A DNA stretch of 33,725 bases from Muribaculaceae bacterium (lineage in GTDB: Bacteria; Bacteroidota; Bacteroidia; Bacteroidales; Muribaculaceae), in the NCBI GenBank assembly GCA_017449785.1, contig JAFTFA010000118.1:1-33725 (forward strand), given 5' to 3'. The translations under genes were made by a program, and so were the position numbers. Numbering within the stretch: the first letter of the stretch is position 1; every line of letters starts with the position of its first letter. Below the pieces are notes generated by a model. It did not search any database. It saw only the letters and a program-made list of their open reading frames with translations, and was not told where the DNA came from. Below are positions 6,901-12,439 of this stretch, one piece after another.

Positions 6901-8578
6901 GTATGAAGCTTTCTTTATGAAAGAGATAGAGGAGTTGATGTCGAGACCCAATGAAGATTTGACCGTTAGTGAAGATATGAAAAAACGCTGTCTTGTGACG
7001 GCAAAGAGAACGGTTGAGAAAGTGAGCAGTGGAGAGCAACCCAATTATTTCTCAAAAGTGGCCATCTCATTGCTATTGCATGAGTATTTTGAAGTCTCTC
7101 AAGAAACACTAATCGGACTTTTGGATTATTCGGACTTAAGCATATCGAAGAAAGATAAAGACGATTTTTTCAATACTGAGTATACGCTCTTCAGATATAT
7201 TTCTGAGAGGGTACCTGTCGAGATTTTGGCTCCTGAGGTTATCAAGAAATTGAAGAGCTTACCATGTGATGTGAGGAGTAACAGGCCTTACTATTACACC
7301 ACTTATATTGTGGAGAATCATATAAACGAAGGTTACAAAGAAGCTCTTCGGTTTGCATTATCCTCTCAGAATCTTTCAGCCAATATCCTAGAAGCGCTTA
7401 TTAAGGGAAGGCTGATGATTGATGAGATAAAAGCGGCCAGTCGAAGTATGAGCATTTCGGATAAACTGTTTTGCTATACATCCATCCACAGAAATATCGG
7501 TGATGATGACTGGGTTAGGCAAGAGTTAGAGCCAGAATATAAGAATTATGCAGGCTATGATCTGAGCAGGGCAGTACGGTTGCTGATAAGTATGGACAGC
7601 TTGGATGGCCTTGATTATTTGGTGAGGCATCCAGACATGATGGAATATGGTGAGGACTATTTCTTTAATTATGCTACCCCAAACGCCATACCGTCGTTGT
7701 GCTATTTTGTAAAGTACTGTCATGACCATAAGATTGATGGTATTCATACGTCAAATAGCATTATGACATCCTTAGAGCGGATAGCGACTTTGAACGAGGA
7801 CGCTCTGAAGGAAGTTAAGCAATACCTGAAAGATCTGTCAAAAAGAGGTGAGGAATATAAATATTTGAATCGCTATATCATCGCTTTTGAAGACAAATAT
7901 TATGCATCATATCCTGGAATCAGTGATATAGAATCTGTTATGGAGCTTTTGGGCAAAGATGTCAAGGACATAAAGAGCGAACTTGAAGAAAGAGGGAATG
8001 TCACAGATGGAACTAATACCATCGAGGATATGCTCTATATATCGTACAACTGGGAGAGTAGTTCACAACACACGGTAGATTATCTGTGTTATGTTCTGGA
8101 TACGCATGGCATCCCATATAAGCGCGATAAAAAAGACTGTCCTTACAATGATAACATCAAAGACTTTATGGATGCTATCAGGAAAGGAAAGATGGTGATA
8201 GTTGTTTTGAGCAGACCTTACTTGTATTCCCAGAATTGCATGTATGAACTCACAGGGATTTTAGAAAATGAGCATTATAAGGAACGGATATTGCCTGTTG
8301 TGATGGATGACACGATACGTAGCTCGCTGTTCTATGCCGATTTGGTCGGGTATTGGAAAGAAAAAAAGGATGAACAAGAAGAAATGGTGAGGAGATTGAA
8401 TGCAATTGACCCGAACAAAGCCAAACCAGAAGCGGCCAAATTAAAGGTAATAGAGACCATCTATGATAAGCTAGATGACATCAAAGAGTATATCAATTGG
8501 ACGAATGCAGAGAATCTTGATTTGTTGTGTGCAACACAGTTCAGATTGATTGTTGAGATTATAAAGAAGCGAGTTTGA
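3956..8578 (+). CDS. NACHT/STAND NTPase with C-terminal TIR domain, probable phage sensor-effector
   Basis: This is a 1540-residue protein. Residues 1–~140 are helical and of unknown type. The NTPase has a P-loop SSAQTGKT (195–202, with Ser at the first Gly position), Walker B VVVIDALDE (248–256) and a sensor Arg in LSCRS (R286). The NACHT-like FVRNPFFLNVLIGAY lies at ~338–351, with a winged-helix end YSFKHNAFREWLVANYL near 445–461. Residues ~480–1340 are long and helical, as in the superhelical sensor of STAND proteins. From about 1358 a TIR domain begins: YISYNW, HGIPYKRD, VIVVLSRPYLYSQNC, and then E1431 in CMYEL at the position of the NADase catalytic glutamate. STAND-TIR proteins of bacteria deplete NAD after recognising phage; most carry the effector at the N-terminus, so the C-terminal TIR is notable. 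Tight coupling to the SIR2 gene suggests a joint complex. Confidence 0.88.
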   Translation: MTGLDIFVGFVTSYIAGNLPSLKQMLSGGDDLSLQEKIDHCYQRALEKWCADDALRQRIAQQRFSTLQELTEVAEKNDEENAAAIRSLVNLWADELRKDDECAHFIQEQAIKEVGEKVDNLSVLIQSNISVNETHRWRGLPKHKVVEGYIRRYCSLENSQDSFVYYALKMRERHCLAEFVTGIADAQTNKFIIYSSAQTGKTTELKQLCWELQESGLYLPIMLEVRNNTKLKRTELPSVRFEDEKEIVVVIDALDEVNGQKYDDLVEEISGYAYDHPEMKIVLSCRSNYRREKELEQFCDLFLEELSYGDANDHINRVLGSGNGLAAMINENELTDFVRNPFFLNVLIGAYKDNNKQLPRNKAEIYRLFIEKSYNEENEGKRVRLAVRHTFDDSVKLLENVALGLSLLNVQTLSDEELLKCLDNNPDNITECLRYDLIRCENGRYSFKHNAFREWLVANYLKREGIERAKQLATQPTGRIKAEWYNIIMLWCSMYGKGEENDIQEIIKWLRTASLELIIYIDRDMLSPETRCKVFKGLMLEYKSLGIRMASILTQDYKNLIEFAKSKDSIGFIIDELQDASIGTAYYADLMCLCYFLNWTWLQYESKELTKALFVTLEQKTREALACGNKHDLSFLYMDNDFFAQKEYLERFLFIVRDSDHYEAIRSMVRLIDLSDYVDEYVDYILDKEKHVHNQHVGKTTHIVSRTVVYAALSKVKKEDNVKKILTHQFYNPHSFYRDEWEEYKQMMSIVLSYLAAFIKEGHVDCVPILENYYIRLFKDYHYHFDRNEHAKELLALIRNAYFDAGLREGGRAQFNNKCWLIFEEQDPKETERDNIRKTFFMAALWMTVDDVKEDFSHFDKGNEHHLAQASWYGVMPCEEVAGYANTLYGEMAPANTRLYKRKERQRTCFNDFMDYSVFKQEVLEMVGSLDKFETRKEHWNYLRQQEDGYNQYAYRFIQHYTNDNNRYDKEGIIKGIKNEDVYEAFFMKEIEELMSRPNEDLTVSEDMKKRCLVTAKRTVEKVSSGEQPNYFSKVAISLLLHEYFEVSQETLIGLLDYSDLSISKKDKDDFFNTEYTLFRYISERVPVEILAPEVIKKLKSLPCDVRSNRPYYYTTYIVENHINEGYKEALRFALSSQNLSANILEALIKGRLMIDEIKAASRSMSISDKLFCYTSIHRNIGDDDWVRQELEPEYKNYAGYDLSRAVRLLISMDSLDGLDYLVRHPDMMEYGEDYFFNYATPNAIPSLCYFVKYCHDHKIDGIHTSNSIMTSLERIATLNEDALKEVKQYLKDLSKRGEEYKYLNRYIIAFEDKYYASYPGISDIESVMELLGKDVKDIKSELEERGNVTDGTNTIEDMLYISYNWESSSQHTVDYLCYVLDTHGIPYKRDKKDCPYNDNIKDFMDAIRKGKMVIVVLSRPYLYSQNCMYELTGILENEHYKERILPVVMDDTIRSSLFYADLVGYWKEKKDEQEEMVRRLNAIDPNKAKPEAAKLKVIETIYDKLDDIKEYINWTNAENLDLLCATQFRLIVEIIKKRV

Positions 8579-8868
8579 CGCAGGAAGAGAGATAGTTGAC
8601 GAGGTATAATAAGGTGATGGTGTTTATGGAGCGCGAGCACCGTAAGCCTTTAAAATAATATACGGAAGAGAAGGGCATACAGCCCTATTCGATTTGATTT
8701 AAGAGACCCATTTGGGTATTGTGTATGTCTTGGTATTATTGTAATTTTGCGCCAATCTGAAGTATACATCATTCAGATTATCTTTATTCATACTATATTT
8801 TTTTACATTAGGGCATTCCGTTGTGAAACGGGGTACCGCTTTTCCATTGCAATTGAGGATGTGTTGAA
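8579..8868. other. Non-coding gap between convergent STAND and integrase genes
   Basis: These 290 bp lie between two convergent genes and hold no credible gene. They contain several short inverted repeats: AGGGC/GCCCT (8671–8685), ACCC/GGGT (8707–8718), AATCTGAA/TTCAGATT (8754–8779), and CCGTT/AACGG (about 8818–8831) just before a GGTACC palindrome. A lone TAATTTTG (8742–8749) fits a −7 box on the plus strand but lacks a placed −33 element. Confidence 0.4.
8754..8779. terminator. Stem-loop between STAND and integrase genes
   Basis: AATCTGAA (8754–8761) and TTCAGATT (8772–8779) form a perfect 8-bp stem with a 10-nt loop, placed between two converging genes. The flanks are AT-rich, with a T-run 20–30 bp to the right, but no T-tract directly abuts the stem. 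It is a plausible bidirectional terminator of modest strength. Confidence 0.4.
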
Positions 8869-10203
8869 CTAATCCAATAACTTGACCAGGTCTCTCTTCA
8901 TTTCCTCATCAATGTCTCGATACCGCTGGAATGCCTTGCTGCCTTCTTTGTGACCAGAAAGGGCTGAGACAAGGTTTGGGTCTTTGACTTTTCTGTAAAT
9001 GTTACCGATAAAAGTCCTTCGCGCCATGTGGCTACTGGCTACCTCATAGATAGGACGCTTTACCTCCTCACGCGTCAGGGGATCTAATGTGGTAACAATC
9101 CTATCAATGCCAGCGAGTTTGAAAAACTCCTTGATGGCCTTGTTGTATTTCTGCTCAGAAATAAAAGGAAGAAGGCCCGGGCCTTCGAAGTCCTCGTATC
9201 GTTTGAGAATCTCTTTAGCTCTCTCGTTCAGTGGAACACGTACCGTTAACGGACGTCCTTCTTTGGTTTTCTTGGGAATATACTCGATGGCACCGTTGAC
9301 AATACTTTGCTTTGTCATTCTGTACAGGTCGCTGACGCGACAACCTATCACCGATTGGAAAATGAAGATATCACGCTGAATAGCGAGTTGAGGCCTTGCT
9401 GACAAATCCGCATTCCAGATCTGCTCCCTCTCGTCTAATGATATATAGACAGGTGTACCATATAGGCACTCTTCAATGGGGAATTTGTCGAATGGGCGAT
9501 TGGTGGTCTTCCCATTCTCATAGCACCACAAGAAAAACGTCCTGATGCGTGAGAAGCAATCTATCAGAGTGTTCTTGCCTCTGGGTTGAGGTGTGCGCTT
9601 TTCGGGTATGTTCTCATAGATTTGAGGGTATTTCTCAAAGTACTTATACTCGTTCTCAAAGAAATCCCACATATCGGCAAGCGTTTCCCTGGTCACATCG
9701 TTCACGTCAAGAACGAAGTCTTTCCTGTTCCGTTTGGTTTTCTTGACGTAAAGCTCATATCGAAGCATGGAGCGTTTCACCACTCTGAAATTCTTCTTGC
9801 GAACTTCAGAGAGGTGGTGCTTCTCCAAAAACTCATCAAACATCTGCTCAAAGGTTTGCTTCTTTTCTCCTTCAGGAGTGAACTTTTCGGGGTGATAATA
9901 TTTGACAAGGATCGCCTTAAGCCAGTCTTTATCCAGATTGTCCTTGTCACGTTCGTATTCCCTCTCGATAAAGCCCTTGAGTTTCCGGAGTTCTTCATTG
10001 GTCTCTGTACGGAGTTTTGGATCACAAATAGCTTTCGACTTCACACACTCATTCTTCTCGTCCCATAGATTAGGATTAATGCTGAGTTCTGTCTGGGCAA
10101 CTGAATCCAATCTCCTGCCATCCCTCAGACGCAAATATATGGTGGCCGTCGATTCCGTGTCATACCGTTTTGCTGATTTTTTGATGATAAATGTAACTTT
10201 CAT
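8869..10203 (-). CDS. Tyrosine recombinase (phage-type integrase) of the island
   Basis: The 444-residue protein starts at MKVTFIIKK. It has an arm-type DNA-binding N-terminus (IIKKSAKRYDTESTATIYLRL), a SAM-like core-binding domain at ~115–230, and a catalytic domain. Active-site residues are visible: R289 (GCRVSD), a Lys in KKTKEG (~311–314), H392xxR395 (SSHMARR), H418 (LSGH) and Y428 (FQRYRD). All are in family order, so the enzyme looks intact. The frame is open for 57 more codons upstream, but a −7 element at 10247–10254 would place the transcript start after those codons, and the MKVTFII start is the usual one for Bacteroidota integrases. It integrates or excises elements at a short att site, and its place at the edge of the AT-rich region suggests that it mobilised the defence genes. 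Confidence 0.92.
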   Translation of the reverse strand: MKVTFIIKKSAKRYDTESTATIYLRLRDGRRLDSVAQTELSINPNLWDEKNECVKSKAICDPKLRTETNEELRKLKGFIEREYERDKDNLDKDWLKAILVKYYHPEKFTPEGEKKQTFEQMFDEFLEKHHLSEVRKKNFRVVKRSMLRYELYVKKTKRNRKDFVLDVNDVTRETLADMWDFFENEYKYFEKYPQIYENIPEKRTPQPRGKNTLIDCFSRIRTFFLWCYENGKTTNRPFDKFPIEECLYGTPVYISLDEREQIWNADLSARPQLAIQRDIFIFQSVIGCRVSDLYRMTKQSIVNGAIEYIPKKTKEGRPLTVRVPLNERAKEILKRYEDFEGPGLLPFISEQKYNKAIKEFFKLAGIDRIVTTLDPLTREEVKRPIYEVASSHMARRTFIGNIYRKVKDPNLVSALSGHKEGSKAFQRYRDIDEEMKRDLVKLLD

Positions 10204-10246
10204 GTCTTTTTTATGGTTGTTGGGATAGTGTGTAAATTGCTTTATA

Positions 10247-10278
10247 CAAAGGTAATACTTATCCTTTGAATGACCAAA
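10247..10278 (-). promoter_or_regulatory. Promoter of the integrase gene
   Basis: On the minus strand TACCTTTG (10254–10247) matches TAnnTTTG, and TTTG (10278–10275) lies 20 bp upstream. Transcription would start near 10240, giving a leader of about 37 nt to the ATG at 10203. This excludes the longer N-terminus. Confidence 0.6.
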
Positions 10279-10281
10279 TTT

Positions 10282-10304
10282 TTTTCCCCACATTTTCCCC
10301 ACAT
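10282..10304. repeat. Two tandem TTTTCCCCACAT repeats beside the integrase promoter
   Basis: TTTTCCCCACAT occurs at 10282–10293 and again at 10293–10304, with an 11-bp period of about one helical turn. The repeats sit immediately upstream of the integrase −33 element. Helically phased short repeats here fit arm-type integrase binding or autoregulation; this role is inferred. Confidence 0.5.
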
Positions 10305-10324
10305 CTGCTAAAAAACCTGCAAAA

Positions 10325-10343
10325 CGCTTAAATGCGCTTAAAT
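10325..10343. repeat. Two CGCTTAAAT direct repeats upstream of the integrase
   Basis: CGCTTAAAT lies at 10325–10333 and 10335–10343, separated by one G, giving a 10-bp period. Together with the neighbouring TTTTCCCCACAT pair this makes two phased repeat sets in the integrase upstream region, as expected of an attP-like segment. Confidence 0.45.
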
Positions 10344-10398
10344 CCGAGAGTTTTTGTAATATGTTGAAAATCAATAAGTAATAAGCGAAATTAAAGGA

Positions 10399-10442
10399 TT
10401 TTCAATTGAATGCTATTTAAGCCATTTTAATATTTTCAATTG
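10399..10442. repeat. Direct repeat TTTTCAATTG near the right edge of the AT-rich region
   Basis: TTTTCAATTG is present at 10399–10408 and 10433–10442. The first copy is embedded in the perfect 10-bp palindrome TTCAATTGAA (10401–10410). The composition changes from AT-rich to GC-rich right after the second copy, so this is my best guess for the attachment-site neighbourhood. No matching copy was found at the left side of the island inside the window, so the att assignment is tentative. Confidence 0.35.
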
Positions 10443-10456
10443 CGGCTCTGGGTACG

Positions 10457-10492
10457 AGGTGCTGACAATCATCAGATTGCGGCACCTTTTTT
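10457..10492 (+). terminator. Two-part hairpin followed by a T-run
   Basis: AGGTGC (10457–10462) pairs with GCACCT (10482–10487), and inside it CAATC (10466–10470) pairs with GATTG (10475–10479) around ATCA. Six T's follow (10487–10492). This is a convincing plus-strand intrinsic terminator, yet no plus-strand gene ends nearby. It may be the leftover 3' end of a host transcript interrupted by the island. Confidence 0.6.
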
Positions 10493-10581
10493 GTTGTTTG
10501 TTGGGAGAGGGGGGTGGTGACGGGGGCATTGTTGCAGTCGGGGATGGGAGGGGGCTCTGAAAAAAGTAGGTGGTTCGCTCG

Positions 10582-10607
10582 TTGTGTGTTGATTTTTATT
10601 AACTTTG
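10582..10607 (+). promoter_or_regulatory. Promoter of the small protein / 5'-nucleotidase operon
   Basis: TAACTTTG (10600–10607) is a perfect −7 element and a TTG at 10582–10584 lies at about the −33 position. The leader to the ATG at 10706 would be about 90 nt. A G-rich tract (10503–10555) lies just upstream. Confidence 0.5.
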
Positions 10608-10705
10608 CAACGTGATGACATTGGCGGGGCTTCCTCGGAGGGGTGGGGCGCCGTCGATGTGACTGAGTGTTATTGATGCAAGCAACCTATTAATAGTAAA
10701 GTGTT

Positions 10706-10906
10706 ATGACTGTTATTGTAAACGAATCCAGAATCAGGATTTTCAACGGGGCCAAAGTCGGTGATGCGGTGCTGCGATGGGCCGTGCGCAATGGATTGGA
10801 TATTGATCGGGTGCCGTCATTGCTGGTTACCGATCAATGGGGGCACCAGCTGGATCATGAGGCCCCACTGAGTGATGAACAAGTGATCAATGTAATCAAC
10901 CAGTGA
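10706..10906 (+). CDS. Small beta-grasp-like protein, function unknown
   Basis: This 66-residue protein has no signal peptide. The layout is a short strand pair (MTVIVNESRIRIFNG), a helix (VGDAVLRWAVRNG), and strands ending D-x-W-G-x-x-L-D-x-x-x-x-L-x-D-E-Q-V-I-N-V. It resembles the ThiS/ubiquitin-like beta-grasp pattern but lacks the C-terminal Gly-Gly needed for sulfur carriage. It ends 4 bp before the nucleotidase ATG and shares its promoter, so the two are almost certainly co-expressed. A regulatory or binding role for the neighbour is possible; the fold call is by eye only. Confidence 0.6.
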   Translation: MTVIVNESRIRIFNGAKVGDAVLRWAVRNGLDIDRVPSLLVTDQWGHQLDHEAPLSDEQVINVINQ

Positions 10907-10910
10907 TGCT

Positions 10911-12338
10911 ATGAAGAAGTTTTTCTTGTCAATAGTCGCCATGGTGCTGGCCTCGGTGCCTTGTGTCGCCCATGGCGAGACGGTGAGAATCTTGTCGGCC
11001 AATGATATGCACTCGGCGATCGAGAAGATGCCTCAACTTGCTGCGATTGTCGATAGCCTGCGGGCGATCGACCCGTTCCTGCTGGTCTTGTCGGCCGGGG
11101 ATAACCGCGCGGGCAACCCTTATAATGACCTCTATGAGCCGGTGTCCTATCCCATGGTCTCGATGATGAACCTGATCGGCTTTGACGCGTCGGCCTTGGG
11201 CAACCATGAGTATGACTCCAAGGTCGAGGGCCTTGCCCGGGTGATCGCGTTGTCCAATTTCCCGTATCTTGCGGCCAACATCAGTTGCCCGCCCGAGACT
11301 GGGGTACGGGTGGCGCCCTACCAGGTCTTTGATGTCAAGGGCATTAAGGTCGGTGTGCTCGGCATCACCCAGGTGGGCACCCTGGGCATCCCCGACACCA
11401 GTCCAGACAATGTGAAGGGGTTGTCGTTCCAGCAGCCCGAGGAGGTGATACCGCAGTATCGATGGCTGACGGAGCAGTGCGACGTCAACGTGTTGTTGAC
11501 CCATGTGGGCCTTGATGTTGATGTGGAGTTGGCTCGGCAGTTTCCATACTATGATCTCATCGTCGGCAGCCACACCCACACCCAGCTTGAGGGCGGGGAA
11601 GTGCACCATGGCGTCTTGATCACCCAGAATGGCTACCAGTTGCCCCGCGTGACACTCACCACGATGGAGGTGGAAGGTGGCAAGGTGGTGAGCAAGATGG
11701 CCGAGAACATCTATCTGGACAAGTCCAGGGGCCGCAGCGAGGCAGCCGATGCCCTGCTCCAGCATTTCAAGAGCAGTCCCGAACTGGAGCGCGTGGTGGG
11801 TGAGATGCAGAGTGACATCAAGGGCTATGACCCGCTGGGCGTGATGATGTGTGATGCCTGGCAGGAGGAGTGTGATTGTGACATTGCCATCGAGAACTAT
11901 GGTGGCGTGCGCTATGACTTCTTCCCCGCGGGTCCCATCACGGTGAAAGACATCCTCAACCTCGATCCCTTCTTGAACAGTCCCGTGGTGATGACACTGA
12001 GCGGCAGGGAACTCCATGACATGCTCATCGCGTGCTACAGTGCCGACCGCAACCGTTTCCCCATCACCAGCGGTTGCACCGCAGTGGTGACTTACAGGGA
12101 TTCCACCAAGTCCTCAATCAAGAAGTTGGAGCTCTTTGCCCCGAGTGGCAAGAAACTCAACATGAAGAAGAAATACCGCGTGGTGACCAACAACTATGTG
12201 GCATCGATTGCCGACTCTCCCCGTGAGGACCAGGGCGAGCGTGGTGATGTCACCACTAGCGACCTCATCATCCATTGGCTCGAGAAGAAGGGCGTTGTTG
12301 ACTATCAAGGCCGGTCCAGTTTTACCGAGAAGTGGTAG
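10911..12338 (+). CDS. Exported 5'-nucleotidase / bifunctional metallophosphatase (UshA-like)
   Basis: The 475-residue precursor carries a signal peptide (~1–22, ending VAHG), so it should act in the periplasm. The metallophosphatase domain shows SANDMHS (D32, H34), SAGD (D64), GNHE (97–100), LLTHVG (H198) and GSHTH (219–223), the two-metal ligands of calcineurin-like enzymes. The C-terminal 5_nucleotid_C domain (~300–470) has ENYGGVR and a PITVKDILNLDPF stretch, the nucleoside-binding part of UshA-type enzymes. It would remove phosphate from nucleotides to supply nucleosides and phosphate. It is somewhat shorter than E. coli UshA (about 550). It is translated with the small upstream protein and ends at a strong terminator. 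Confidence 0.9.
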   Translation: MKKFFLSIVAMVLASVPCVAHGETVRILSANDMHSAIEKMPQLAAIVDSLRAIDPFLLVLSAGDNRAGNPYNDLYEPVSYPMVSMMNLIGFDASALGNHEYDSKVEGLARVIALSNFPYLAANISCPPETGVRVAPYQVFDVKGIKVGVLGITQVGTLGIPDTSPDNVKGLSFQQPEEVIPQYRWLTEQCDVNVLLTHVGLDVDVELARQFPYYDLIVGSHTHTQLEGGEVHHGVLITQNGYQLPRVTLTTMEVEGGKVVSKMAENIYLDKSRGRSEAADALLQHFKSSPELERVVGEMQSDIKGYDPLGVMMCDAWQEECDCDIAIENYGGVRYDFFPAGPITVKDILNLDPFLNSPVVMTLSGRELHDMLIACYSADRNRFPITSGCTAVVTYRDSTKSSIKKLELFAPSGKKLNMKKKYRVVTNNYVASIADSPREDQGERGDVTTSDLIIHWLEKKGVVDYQGRSSFTEKW

Positions 12339-12370
12339 CGGGCATTGGCCTCAGGCAGAGAATTGAGTGA

Positions 12371-12422
12371 CAAAGGAATAGTCGCGGCTGATCAAGATGA
12401 TCGGGCCGCGACTATTCCTTTG
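12371..12422. terminator. 18-bp perfect-stem bidirectional terminator
   Basis: The arms at 12371–12388 and 12405–12422 are perfect reverse complements (CAAAGGAATAGTCGCGGC and its complement) around a 16-nt loop. The stem base supplies a short A/T run on both strands. It separates the nucleotidase gene from the convergent PUL regulator gene. Confidence 0.85.
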
Positions 12423-12439
12423 TTGGGCAGAGGGGAGGG

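Larger units (their letters stand above)
443..10445. mobile_element. Probable integrase-borne defence island (boundaries uncertain)
   Basis: A complete tyrosine recombinase sits at the right edge of a run of accessory genes that is visibly richer in A+T than the PUL and housekeeping genes. A transposase end lies at the left. Phased direct repeats flank the integrase promoter, and the composition changes near 10445. I found no pair of att repeats within the window, so the true ends could lie elsewhere, including left of position 1. Confidence 0.45.

Noticed and set aside
6588..6920. 110-codon alternative plus-strand frame inside the STAND gene
   Set aside because: It overlaps the continuous 1540-codon frame and shows no independent motif or start signal.
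10204..10374. 57-codon N-terminal extension of the integrase
   Set aside because: The −7 box at 10247–10254 and the phased repeats lie within it, and MKVTFII is the expected family start.
10929..12017. 362-codon antisense frame over the 5'-nucleotidase gene
   Set aside because: It is His/Val/Leu-rich shadow coding caused by codon bias; the sense frame has all the metallophosphatase motifs.
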